The notes beneath the pieces were generated by a model. That model saw only the letters and a program-made list of their open reading frames with translations, was not told the origin of the DNA and searched no databases. Source: Planctomycetota bacterium (lineage in GTDB: Bacteria > Planctomycetota > B15-G4 > JADJEK01). From it: a DNA stretch of 47,070 bases. The stretch lies in the NCBI GenBank assembly GCA_016213895.1, contig JACQZJ010000027.1:1-47070 (forward strand), given 5' to 3'. Positions 1-7,537 of this stretch are shown piece by piece. The position numbers were made by a program, and so were the translations under genes. The first letter of the stretch is position 1. Each line of letters starts with the position of its first letter.

Positions 1-462
1 CCGGTCACGCTCGGCGCGTTCGACACGACGCTCAGCGGGGTCGACGCGTACGTGGCGGCGTTCGACTTCTGCGGTCCGGTGGACCCGTACGGAGCCGCCT
101 GTCCTGGGAGCGGCGGGTTCCTGCCGACCCTCTCGCTCTCGGGCTGTTCCGCTGCCGGCGCGACCGTGGCGATCGAGGTGGCGGGCGCGCTCGGCGGCAG
201 GAACGCGTTCTTGTTCCTGGGCACGCAGCAGGCCACGCTGCCAATCGGCGGGGGGTGCTCTGCCCTGGTGTTCCCGCTGATCGGACCCTTCGGTCCCTTG
301 CCGCTCTGCCCCGGCGGGCCGGGCGGGGGATCGGTGAGCGTGGAGGCGCTGGTCCCTGCCGCCTGCGCCTTCGCCACCGTGACCATGCAGGGGTTCGTGG
401 ACGACCCCGCTGGCGCAGCCGGGCTCTCGGCCACGAACGGCCTCGAGGTCAAGATCGAGTAG
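1..462 (+). CDS. C-terminal part of a secreted protein (5' end outside window)
   Basis: The frame is open from base 1 to the stop at 460-462, so this is the last ~153 residues of a longer protein; the GTG at 52 is internal and not a likely start. The visible part is Gly/Pro/Ala rich with scattered cysteines (CGP, ACPGSGG, GGGCS, PAACAF) and ends in a beta-rich stretch that includes GLSATNGLEVKIE. From memory this resembles a C-terminal module repeated in many exported proteins of Planctomycetota; the cytochrome downstream ends in a comparable stretch (GLAASNALRAATP). The N-terminal domain and function cannot be seen. An extracellular or cell-surface location is inferred from the module type only. 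Confidence 0.7.
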   Translation, partial: PVTLGAFDTTLSGVDAYVAAFDFCGPVDPYGAACPGSGGFLPTLSLSGCSAAGATVAIEVAGALGGRNAFLFLGTQQATLPIGGGCSALVFPLIGPFGPLPLCPGGPGGGSVSVEALVPAACAFATVTMQGFVDDPAGAAGLSATNGLEVKIE

Positions 463-850
463 CGAGGCACTTTCCGTCGACGCTCGCGCGCTCACGCCTC
501 TTGAACGTCCTCCGGGTATTCTTGGCGAGGCTGCAGCCCAGTTTCCGCGGCTGGAGAAGTCGGATCGTTTCTCTTGAAGGACTTGCGCTCGTTCGGGCCA
601 AGGACCTGCCACTACATCCGGTAGGGCGCGCAGGGTCCCTCGGGCGGAGGCGGTCAGTGGTCTCCGGCCTCGCCGGAGCGTTGAAGCCCGGCGTCTCGAA
701 GGGATTGGAGGCTGCGAGCAGGCAACGACGCGGGTTGGGTCTGATCCGGTCTTCGCGTTTGTTGGCAGGGTCTTGCGGTTCCCCAATGCACGAGTTGCGA
801 GACCGCCACGCGCTACCCGCGGAGGTGCCGCGCCCCGGGGTCGCGTCGTG

Positions 851-856
851 TAGACT
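851..856 (+). promoter_or_regulatory. Possible -10 box TAGACT for the cytochrome transcript
   Basis: TAGACT is set in GC-rich DNA and resembles the TAnnnT boxes found before several other genes in this window. Transcription from here would give a leader of ~220 nt containing the three hairpins at 958-1046. No good -35 element is visible, so this is a pattern-based guess. Confidence 0.3.
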
Positions 857-957
857 GCGTCTCGCACCGCAGGCTAGCGCCCGCAACCCAACTTCAGGAC
901 GGACGCCATGCCCATGTTCTCATCCCGTCACGCCGACGGAGTCACTGGTGTTCCAAG

Positions 958-1046
958 CTCAGGCAATCCGCCTGAGAATCGTGGATTTCAGACGAGCCTC
1001 TCCTGCGGAGAGGCTCAGGGAATGGGCCGGCCAGCGCGAAACGCTG
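958..1046 (+). promoter_or_regulatory. Structured 5' leader with three consecutive hairpins
   Basis: Three perfect inverted repeats follow one another: CTCAGGC/GCCTGAG (958-964 with 970-976, 5-nt loop), GAGCCTCTCC/GGAGAGGCTC (994-1003 with 1007-1016, 3-nt loop) and CAGCG/CGCTG (1032-1036 with 1042-1046, loop CGAAA). They end 26 nt before the Shine-Dalgarno of the multiheme cytochrome gene. No T-run follows any stem, so simple termination is unlikely. I could not match the block to GEMM, SAM, cobalamin, glycine or fluoride riboswitch consensus features from memory. A cis-regulatory RNA is an inference. Confidence 0.4.
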
Positions 1047-1085
1047 CCCGGCGCTGCCACCCGTTCCCGAACAAGGAGGCGGCTC

Positions 1086-3395
1086 ATGCGCGCGCTCGCC
1101 TGGTTCGGATCCCCCCTTCTCTCCTTCCTCGTTTTCGCGTCGTTCTCCGCCGGCGCCTTCGGCCAGGTTCCCACGGACGTGCAGGAACCCGGCACGCAGC
1201 CCGGCGAGGTGAGCGGCATCGAAACGGTCGACAAGTGCAACAACTGCCACGGCGGCTATGACGTCTCCGCCGAGCCCTGGCACCTGTGGGCCGGCGGCAT
1301 GATGTCTCACGCCACCCGCGATCCCATCTTCTGGGCGACCGTCGCCGTTGCGGAAGATACCTTCGGCGGCGCCGGCGACCTGTGCCTGCGCTGCCACACG
1401 CCGGACGGCTGGCTGGGAGGGCGCTCCGTACCGACCGATGGATCGGCTCTGGGGCCGGGCGACGCCAACGGAGTGTCGTGCGATGCCTGCCACCGCATGA
1501 CCAACCCGGACAGGTCGGAGCACCTGGGCGTGCAGGTCGCGCCGTTCCTCGCCAACGACGAGCTGAACCCGGCGACCGGCTACTACGGGAGCGGCATGTA
1601 CGTCATCTGGAACGCGAGCTCGAAGCTCGGGCCATACGCCGACGCTCAGCCCAAGCACCAGTGGCTGCCCTCGAGCTTCCACCGCGATGCCCGCTTCTGC
1701 GGAACCTGCCACGACGTGTCGAACCCGGTCGTGGGGGACCTGGCGCACAACAACGGCGCCCAGGTGCCGCTGCAGCCCGGCACGTTCAGCGGCGTGCCTG
1801 GGGCGCCGGTGAACCTCAAGGCGGCGTTCAACAACTTCCCGTTCCAGTACGGCGTGGTCGAGCGCACCTTCAGCGAGCACCAGTCCAGCGCCTTCGCCAC
1901 CCTGCTCGTCTCTCAGTATCCAAGCCTCCCGGCGGACCTGCGGGCCGGCGCCATCGAGACCGCCTGGCAGGCGGCCCTGGCCGGCGGGGTGAACGGCAAC
2001 TACGCCGACGGGACGCCGCGCTCCTTCACCTGCCAGACCTGCCACATGCGGCCCACGACCGGCTACGGCGCCAACAAGCCCGGCATTCCGCTGCGTCCCG
2101 ACCTGCCGACGCACGATCAGACGGGCGGCAACGCCTGGACGCCTCAGACCATCCAGTACCTCGATGCGCAGGGAAAGCTGGTCATCGGCGGCGGGCTGAC
2201 GGCAGCCGAGCAGCAGGCCCTGCAGGACGGCAGCCTGCGCGCCATCGACAACCTGCAGCAGGCGGCCGCGTTGGAAGTGGCGGGGAACACGGTGAGGGTG
2301 ATCAACCTGACCGGCCACAAGCTGATCTCGGGCTTTCCCGAGGGACGGCGCATGTGGCTGCGGGTCACCTGGCGGGACGGCGCCGGCCAAGTCGTGCGCC
2401 AGGACGGCGCGTACGGCCCGCTCCAGGTCGTGCTGCAGGGGCAGCTGCTGGCCGTCGACACCATCCTCGACCCGGAGTCGCCGCACACGCGCATCTACCA
2501 GGCGCACTACGCCATGACAGAGGAATGGGCGAGCCAGCTCGTGAGCCTCGGCTTCCCCGCGTCCCTGCCCCTCTCATTCGACCGGATCACGGGCGCCGTG
2601 ACGAAGACGCTCGGCCAGCTTGCCGCACAGCCGTCCGGCAGCCACCACGAGACGTTCCACTTCGTGATCAACAACATGGTCGCCTACGACAACCGCATTC
2701 CCCCCTATGGCTTCTCCTTCGACCAGGCGAGCGCGCGAAACGCGCTGCCGGTGCCGGCGAGCCAGTACGGCGACCCGGGACCGGGCGGCGTGTTCGACTA
2801 CTTCGACGTGGTCGACCTGGATCCGCCCGCGGGCGCGGAGAGCGCCGTGATCGAGCTGCTCTACCAGTCGACGAGCTGGGAGTACGTGCAGTTCCTCAGG
2901 CTGGCCAATCAGGGAGGCGTGCCGCACCTCGCGAGCACCGGCCAGAACCTGCTGGATGCGTGGCTGAACACGGGCATGGCCGCGCCGATCGTCATGGAGA
3001 CCGCGACCTGGACCGCGCCCTTCGATCCGTGGACCGATCTCGGGTCCGGTCTGGCGGGCACGAACGGCGTGCCGACCCTCGCGGGGATCGGCGGGCTTGT
3101 CGGCGGAGAGCCCGTGACGCTGATCCTCGACAACGCGCTGGAGAACACGACGGCGAACCTCATCGTCGGGCTCGCGGCGCTCCACGCCCCGTTCTACGGC
3201 GGCACCCTGGTGCCCAGACCTGATCTGCTGATCCTGGGGTTTCCCACCGGCGCGGGCGGCGGAGTCACCCTCGGAGCGACCTGGCCCACGGGCCTGCCGT
3301 CCGGCTTCTCCTTCTACTTCCAGTACTGGATCAGCGATCCCGCTGCGCCGCAGGGCCTCGCGGCCTCGAACGCGCTGCGCGCCGCCACGCCCTGA
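1086..3395 (+). CDS. Secreted five-heme c-type cytochrome
   Basis: The 769-residue product begins with a clear signal peptide (hydrophobic LLSFLVFASFSAGAFG, cleavage expected near residue 27). The ATG at 1086 is chosen because AAGGAGG lies at 1073-1079 with ideal spacing and the signal peptide begins there. Five CXXCH heme motifs lie in the first 320 residues: CNNCH at 51, CLRCH at 100, CDACH at 132, CGTCH at 205 and CQTCH at 316. A beta-rich region containing TGHKLISGFPEGRRMWLRV follows, and the last ~60 residues form the planctomycete-type C-terminal module. It probably carries electrons outside the cytoplasmic membrane; its redox partners are unknown. The next gene encodes an ETF-quinone oxidoreductase, but ~66 bp and a possible promoter separate them. 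The family is multiheme cytochrome c (cytochrome c554-like); the exact enzyme activity, if any, is not determined. Confidence 0.9.
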   Translation: MRALAWFGSPLLSFLVFASFSAGAFGQVPTDVQEPGTQPGEVSGIETVDKCNNCHGGYDVSAEPWHLWAGGMMSHATRDPIFWATVAVAEDTFGGAGDLCLRCHTPDGWLGGRSVPTDGSALGPGDANGVSCDACHRMTNPDRSEHLGVQVAPFLANDELNPATGYYGSGMYVIWNASSKLGPYADAQPKHQWLPSSFHRDARFCGTCHDVSNPVVGDLAHNNGAQVPLQPGTFSGVPGAPVNLKAAFNNFPFQYGVVERTFSEHQSSAFATLLVSQYPSLPADLRAGAIETAWQAALAGGVNGNYADGTPRSFTCQTCHMRPTTGYGANKPGIPLRPDLPTHDQTGGNAWTPQTIQYLDAQGKLVIGGGLTAAEQQALQDGSLRAIDNLQQAAALEVAGNTVRVINLTGHKLISGFPEGRRMWLRVTWRDGAGQVVRQDGAYGPLQVVLQGQLLAVDTILDPESPHTRIYQAHYAMTEEWASQLVSLGFPASLPLSFDRITGAVTKTLGQLAAQPSGSHHETFHFVINNMVAYDNRIPPYGFSFDQASARNALPVPASQYGDPGPGGVFDYFDVVDLDPPAGAESAVIELLYQSTSWEYVQFLRLANQGGVPHLASTGQNLLDAWLNTGMAAPIVMETATWTAPFDPWTDLGSGLAGTNGVPTLAGIGGLVGGEPVTLILDNALENTTANLIVGLAALHAPFYGGTLVPRPDLLILGFPTGAGGGVTLGATWPTGLPSGFSFYFQYWISDPAAPQGLAASNALRAATP

Positions 3396-3418
3396 CGGTG
3401 CCTCGCCGCGCGCGGCGC

Positions 3419-3424
3419 TATACT
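3419..3424 (+). promoter_or_regulatory. Possible -10 box TATACT for the ETF-QO gene
   Basis: TATACT lies 37 nt before the ATG at 3462, in otherwise GC-rich DNA after the cytochrome stop. The only -35-like sequence (CTGACG, 3392-3397) is 21 nt away, too far for a standard spacer. The match rests on the box alone. Confidence 0.35.
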
Positions 3425-3461
3425 GGCCCGCTTCTTTCCAGGCGACGGAGTCGGAGCCGAC

Positions 3462-5153
3462 ATGGGCGCGGAACGCGAGGTTCTCGAACTGGACGCGGTG
3501 ATCGTGGGCGCCGGGCCGGCCGGCCTCGCCGCCGCGTATCACCTGCAGCGGCTGATCCAGCGGCACAACGAGGACGCGGCCGCCGGCCGCGGCCAGGGCC
3601 CCGACCTGAGCGAGGCGATGATCGCGGTGCTCGAGAAGGGCGCCGCCGCCGGGGACCACGTCCTCTCGGGCGCGGTGATGGACCCGCGCGGGCTCGCCGA
3701 GCTCATGCCCGACTTCGAGGCGCAGGGCTGCCCCGGCATCCCCTGCGTCGCGGATGACGTCTACTACCTGACGCGCGGCGGGAAGATCCGGGCGCCGTTC
3801 GTGCCGCGGCCGCTCAGGAACGAGGGGAACCGCATCCTCTCTCTCAACGAGATGGTGCGCTGGCTGAACGGGAAGGTGGAGGAGCTGGGAGTGCAGGTCT
3901 TCGCCTCGTTTCCCGCGGCGGGCCTGCTCGTCGAGGAGGGGAAGGTGCGGGGCGTGACGACCGGCGACAAGGGCGTGGACCGGAACGGCGGCAAGAAGCC
4001 GAACTTCGAGCCGGGCATGGACGTGCGCGCCAAGGTCACCATCCTCGCCGAGGGAGCGCGCGGCTCGCTCACCAAGAAGCTGGTGAACGAGCTGGGACTC
4101 TGCGCGGGCCGGAACCCCCAGGTCTACGCCACCTGCGTCAAGGAGCTGTGGCGGGTCAAGGGGATCGACGAGAAGCACAAGGGCCGCGTCATCCACACGC
4201 TCGGCTTCCCGCTGGACAGGAAGACCTACGGCGGCGGGTTCATCTACTTCCCGGGCGGGGACCAGGTCGTCGTCGGCTTCGCCACTGGGCTCGACTACGC
4301 TGACCCGACCACCGATCCGCACGCCTGCTTCCAGCAGTACAAGACGCACCCGTTCCTGAAGGAGCTGCTCGCCGGCGGCGAGATGATCCGCTACGGCGCC
4401 AAGACCATCCCGGAGGGGGGCTACTGGTCGCGGCCGAAGTCGTACGCTTCCGGCTGCCTGATCGCCGGCGACTGCGGCTCGAACCTGAACCCCTCGCGCC
4501 TGAAGGGCGTCCACACCGCCATCAAGACGGGCATGCTCGCCGCCGAGGCCGCCTTCCGCGCCATCGTGAGCAACGACTCCTCGGAGGCGGTGCTCGGCGG
4601 CTACGAGGACGCGATCCAGTCCTCATGGGTGAAGGAGGAGCTCTTCCGCAGCCGCAACTTCCACCAGGCGTTCGACAAGGGCATGCCGCTGGCGATCCTC
4701 GACCTGGGCCTGCAGCTCGCCACGGGCGGGCGCGGCCTCAGGGACAGGTATGCGCTCGAGCCCGGGCACACGCGCATGCGCCGGACTGGCCGTGCGCCGA
4801 CTGCGGAGAAGATCAAGCCCGACGGCACGCTGACCTTCGACAAGCTGACCGACGTCTACCGCTCCGGCACGACGCACGAGGAGGACCAGCCCTGCCATCT
4901 CGTGGTCACGGTCGCTCCGGACCACTGCAGCACCACCTGCGCCGACGAGTACGGCAATCCTTGCCAGCACTTCTGCCCGGCGGCCGTCTACGAGATGGTC
5001 GAGGCGCCGGAGCGCGCGGACGGGAGGCGGAAGCTGCGTATCAATGCCTCCAACTGCGTGCACTGCAAGACGTGCGACGTCATGGACCCCTACCAGGTGA
5101 TCGAGTGGAGGACGCCGGAGGGGGGAGGCGGCCCGGTCTACGCCGGCCTCTGA
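3462..5153 (+). CDS. Electron transfer flavoprotein-ubiquinone oxidoreductase
   Basis: This 563-residue protein fits ETF-QO over its whole length. It has an N-terminal FAD-binding Rossmann motif (VIVGAGPAGLAAAYHL), the conserved GDHVLSGAVMDPRGL segment, and a C-terminal ferredoxin-like domain whose cluster cysteines are C505, C532, C535 and C538 (FCPAAVYE, then NCVHCKTCD). In the family, the enzyme takes electrons from reduced electron transfer flavoprotein and passes them through FAD and a [4Fe-4S] cluster to the quinone pool at the membrane, linking acyl-CoA and amine dehydrogenases to respiration. No etfA or etfB is in the window. It stands alone after the multiheme cytochrome and is convergent with the chemosensory operon. 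The family is certain; the physiological donors are inferred. Confidence 0.96.
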   Translation: MGAEREVLELDAVIVGAGPAGLAAAYHLQRLIQRHNEDAAAGRGQGPDLSEAMIAVLEKGAAAGDHVLSGAVMDPRGLAELMPDFEAQGCPGIPCVADDVYYLTRGGKIRAPFVPRPLRNEGNRILSLNEMVRWLNGKVEELGVQVFASFPAAGLLVEEGKVRGVTTGDKGVDRNGGKKPNFEPGMDVRAKVTILAEGARGSLTKKLVNELGLCAGRNPQVYATCVKELWRVKGIDEKHKGRVIHTLGFPLDRKTYGGGFIYFPGGDQVVVGFATGLDYADPTTDPHACFQQYKTHPFLKELLAGGEMIRYGAKTIPEGGYWSRPKSYASGCLIAGDCGSNLNPSRLKGVHTAIKTGMLAAEAAFRAIVSNDSSEAVLGGYEDAIQSSWVKEELFRSRNFHQAFDKGMPLAILDLGLQLATGGRGLRDRYALEPGHTRMRRTGRAPTAEKIKPDGTLTFDKLTDVYRSGTTHEEDQPCHLVVTVAPDHCSTTCADEYGNPCQHFCPAAVYEMVEAPERADGRRKLRINASNCVHCKTCDVMDPYQVIEWRTPEGGGGPVYAGL

Positions 5154-5194
5154 GCCGCGGCGCGCGCCCCGGCCGGGACGGCATTGCTGCACGG

Positions 5195-5249
5195 AGCCCG
5201 TTGAAGAAGTGCTGCGCCGCCGCAGGCAGGAGGACTTCTTCGACGGGCT
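5195..5249. repeat. Long palindrome between convergent genes (possible bidirectional terminator)
   Basis: A 16-bp inverted repeat with one G-T wobble has arms 5195-5210 and 5234-5249 (AGCCCGTTGAAGAAGT / ACTTCTTCGACGGGCT). The loop holds a second hairpin, CTGCG/CGCAG, at 5212-5225. It sits between the stop of ETF-QO (5153) and the stop of the CheC/X-like gene (5251), where a bidirectional terminator would be expected. The stem is unusually long and structured, so a dispersed palindromic (REP-like) element is also possible. No second copy was noticed in this window. Confidence 0.5.
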
Positions 5250-5250
5250 G

Positions 5251-5730
5251 CTAGAGCAGGAAGACGGCGATCGCGCCGCTCTTGTAGCCCGGGATCTCCA
5301 GCGTCAGGTCGACTCGCTCGGCCGGCTTGAGCAGCAGCGCCTGCGCGTCCTTCGGCAGCTCGGCCGGGAGCCGCAGCACCTGGGAGAGCCTGAGCGGCGG
5401 CCCGGCCTGGAACCAGCCGCGCGCGATGTTGTACACCTCGCTGAGGTTCTCCAGCAGGTTGTCCGGGATCGAGCCGTGCCTCTCGCCGTCGGCCGCGACG
5501 CTGGCCGGGATCAGGGCGAGCGCGGCGCCGGCGCTGCACGAAGCCGCCAGGTCGAAGTGGATCACGGCCGCCGCCTTGCCGTCCTCCGCCACGAAGGTCG
5601 CGAGGGTGCCCTTCGACCTGACGTTGGCGGCGATCTTCGCGGCCTTGCTGACCTTCACGGCCTTGCCGAACAGGCTGCCGAGGAGGAAGCCGAGCTGCGC
5701 CGGCGCCGGCAGCGTATGAACCGCAGCCAT
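5251..5730 (-). CDS. CheC/CheX-like phosphatase-family protein, last gene of the chemosensory operon
   Basis: A 159-residue cytosolic protein with no signal peptide or clear membrane segment. The central segment NLLENLSEVYNIARGW carries E94-x3-E98-x2-N101, close to the D/S-x3-E-x2-N signature of CheC/CheX/FliY aspartyl-phosphate phosphatases. The C-terminus (LTLEIPGYKSGAIAVFLL) is beta-strand-like. The first acidic/hydroxyl position is Glu instead of Asp or Ser, and the rest is diverged, so activity is uncertain. It ends the minus-strand run cheB-cheR-cheX-cheY, 69 bp after cheY. A role in dephosphorylating the neighbouring receiver protein is inferred from context. It could instead be a non-catalytic relative. 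Confidence 0.6.
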   Translation of the reverse strand: MAAVHTLPAPAQLGFLLGSLFGKAVKVSKAAKIAANVRSKGTLATFVAEDGKAAAVIHFDLAASCSAGAALALIPASVAADGERHGSIPDNLLENLSEVYNIARGWFQAGPPLRLSQVLRLPAELPKDAQALLLKPAERVDLTLEIPGYKSGAIAVFLL

Positions 5731-5799
5731 CGTTGCACGCTCCTCTCATGCCGCCGGACCAAGGACCGCGGCGGCCAACGCGTTCGGGCCGCGCCGGCG

Positions 5800-6162
5800 T
5801 CAGGAGATGACCGACGCGAGCGCGTCCTGGAAGGCCTCGACGGAGAACGGCTTGGTGACGAAGAACAGGGCGCCTGCGTCCCGCGCCGTGGTCTTCATCT
5901 CCGGGTTGCCCTCGGAGGTCACGAAGCCGAACTTCACTCCTCGGCCCTCCGCGCGCAGCCGGCCGAGCAGCTCGATGCCGCTCATCTCCGGCATGTTCCA
6001 GTCACAGAGCACGAGATCGGGCGGTTCGCTCTCGATGCTCTTCAGGGCCTCGGCGCCATTCGCGGCTTCCGCCAGCTTGTGGTCGGCGAAGCCCGCCTGC
6101 CGCAGGGTGCGCATGACGATCATGCGCATCGCCCTACTATCGTCGACGATGAGGATCTTCAT
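5800..6162 (-). CDS. cheY: CheY-like single-domain response regulator
   Basis: A 120-residue stand-alone receiver domain of exactly typical length. All key residues are visible: acidic pair D7/D8 (ILIVDDSRAM), phosphoacceptor D54 (LVLCDWNMPEMSG), switch residues T82/S83 (FVTSEG) and K104 (FVTKPF). There is no output domain, so it signals through protein contacts, as CheY does at flagellar or other motors. It follows cheX by 30 bp and precedes the CheC/X-like gene, so both neighbours are candidate phosphatases for it. The kinase that phosphorylates it (CheA or another histidine kinase) is not in the window. The start ATG at 6162 is preceded by AGAGAGAG-type purines rather than a strong Shine-Dalgarno. 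Confidence 0.93.
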   Translation of the reverse strand: MKILIVDDSRAMRMIVMRTLRQAGFADHKLAEAANGAEALKSIESEPPDLVLCDWNMPEMSGIELLGRLRAEGRGVKFGFVTSEGNPEMKTTARDAGALFFVTKPFSVEAFQDALASVIS

Positions 6163-6192
6163 GAGTGGCTCTCTCTCTTCACGGTGCGTGTT

Positions 6193-6681
6193 TCATCCTC
6201 GGCCATCGCTCCTGTTGCAAGCACTTCTCGCCCGCGCTACCACCGCCACGGACAGGGTCTCTCCGTCGCACGCGAAGTCCTCGCGGGCGATCAGCCGGCT
6301 GCCGGGGATGAACGTCCTGTAGGCAGTGCCCTCGGTCACCGCCGGCAGCGAGAGGCTGACCGGCGGCTCGAGCCGCGACTTGAAGTTGCCGCCCACCATG
6401 TTCGCCATCTCGCCGAGCGCGTCGCGCACCTCCTCGTCGCCGGCCGGCCCCGCGCCGGATCCGAACATGGTGGTCGCGATGATGTTGGCCAGGCGCCGCG
6501 TCACCACGATCGTGACCGCTCCTTCCCACTTGCCCGTGATTTGGACCTGGCCGGTGAGCCTCTCGACGACGCCGTCCTCCGGGCCGGCCGCGCGCGGCCG
6601 GGTGAGCGTCTTCCCCAGCATGGAGCTGAAGACGCCCTCGGTGATCTGGGCGATGTCGTTGTTGGCTGTCTCCAGGGGCAT
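6193..6681 (-). CDS. cheX: CheX chemotaxis phosphatase
   Basis: The 162-residue product has the CheX signature DALGEMANMVGGNFKSRL with catalytic E91 and N94. In the family these residues position water to hydrolyse the CheY aspartyl-phosphate. The N-terminus (NNDIAQITEGVFSSMLG) and the following beta strand are also typical. I start at the ATG at 6681 because GGAGCAAGG lies just upstream and the family begins there; an open frame 35 codons longer runs into cheR and is rejected. The gap to cheR is only 13 bp, so the two are co-transcribed. A cytoplasmic protein acting on the CheY encoded downstream is the natural reading. Confidence 0.85.
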   Translation of the reverse strand: MPLETANNDIAQITEGVFSSMLGKTLTRPRAAGPEDGVVERLTGQVQITGKWEGAVTIVVTRRLANIIATTMFGSGAGPAGDEEVRDALGEMANMVGGNFKSRLEPPVSLSLPAVTEGTAYRTFIPGSRLIAREDFACDGETLSVAVVARARSACNRSDGRG

Positions 6682-6694
6682 GGTTCCTTGCTCC

Positions 6695-7519
6695 TCACGC
6701 GGACCGTCTGGTGTAGAAGGCGGCTCCGCCGGCCGTCCTTCTCTCGAATGCGCTGTCCAGCTTGAACATCGTCTCGGCGCTGCCAAGGATCAGGTATCCG
6801 CCCGGTTCCAGCACCCTCTCGACGTGCTGCAGCACCCGCTGTCGCGTTGCCACGTCGAAGTAGATCATGACGTTGCGCAGCAGGACCAGGCCGGCGTGCG
6901 GCAGCGCCGGCCAGAGTCCGGCCAGGTTGAGCCGCCGGAACTCGATCAGCGCGCGGATCTCCGGCTTCACCTGCCAGGCCCTGCCGCGAGGCACGAAGTG
7001 CCGCGCGAGCATGCTCGCCGGCAGGCCGCGGCTCACCTCGAGCTGGTCGTAGATTCCCTGCCGCGCGCGCAGCAGCATCGACTCGCAGACGTCCGTGGCG
7101 AGGATGGCGACCTTGCGGCCGGCCAGTTGTCCCGCCATCTCGTGCAGGAGCAGCGCGAGCGAGTAGGGCTCCTGGCCGCTCGAACAGGCGCAGGACCAGA
7201 TGGTCAGGCGCTCGCCGCGGGGCCGGGCCGCCAGCAGCTCCGGGATCAGCTTGTCCTGCAGCAGCGCGAAGCACGCCTGGTCGCGGAAGAAGCTCGTCTC
7301 GTTGGTGGTCATCGCCTCGACGACCTCCTCGCAGAGGCCGTCTCCGGGAGCGGCGCGCAGCAGGCTCACGAGGTCGCCGAGGCTGGGGATCTTCCTGGCG
7401 CGCAGGATGCGCGCGAGCCTCGACTCGACCAGGTACTCCTTCCCGAAGTCGATGACGACGGCGCTGCGCTCCCGCACCAGCTTCCTGATGAACTCGAAGT
7501 CGCGCGGGTCAATGGTCAT
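6695..7519 (-). CDS. cheR: CheR protein-glutamate O-methyltransferase
   Basis: A 274-residue class I SAM-dependent methyltransferase with CheR hallmarks: the N-terminal helical domain, MTTNETSFFRD, the SAM-binding WSCACSSGQEPYSLA, ATDV, and LLRNVMIYFD. In chemosensory systems CheR methylates receptor glutamates for adaptation. No receptor gene is in the window, so its substrate lies elsewhere. It sits between cheB (18-bp gap) and cheX (13-bp gap), giving the usual opposing methyltransferase/methylesterase pair in one operon. There is no C-terminal pentapeptide-binding or TPR extension. Length and motifs are complete. Confidence 0.95.
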   Translation of the reverse strand: MTIDPRDFEFIRKLVRERSAVVIDFGKEYLVESRLARILRARKIPSLGDLVSLLRAAPGDGLCEEVVEAMTTNETSFFRDQACFALLQDKLIPELLAARPRGERLTIWSCACSSGQEPYSLALLLHEMAGQLAGRKVAILATDVCESMLLRARQGIYDQLEVSRGLPASMLARHFVPRGRAWQVKPEIRALIEFRRLNLAGLWPALPHAGLVLLRNVMIYFDVATRQRVLQHVERVLEPGGYLILGSAETMFKLDSAFERRTAGGAAFYTRRSA

Positions 7520-7537
7520 GGCGCACGCGCTTTTCCA

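Larger units (their letters stand above)
463..1085. other. 623-bp intergenic region, probable promoter plus leader of the cytochrome gene
   Basis: No convincing gene is seen on either strand. The plus-strand frame of the cytochrome stays open through it, but that extension has no signal peptide and is Arg-rich, as expected of noncoding high-GC DNA. A TAnnnT box lies at 851-856, and three successive hairpins lie at 958-1046, immediately before the ribosome binding site. Confidence 0.5.

Noticed and set aside
958-1046. GEMM (c-di-GMP) riboswitch before the cytochrome
   Set aside because: The conserved GEMM core sequences are not found; only generic hairpins are seen.
255-1085. N-terminal extension of the cytochrome frame
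   Set aside because: The frame is open but Arg-rich, lacks a signal peptide, and a perfect Shine-Dalgarno plus signal peptide mark the start at 1086.
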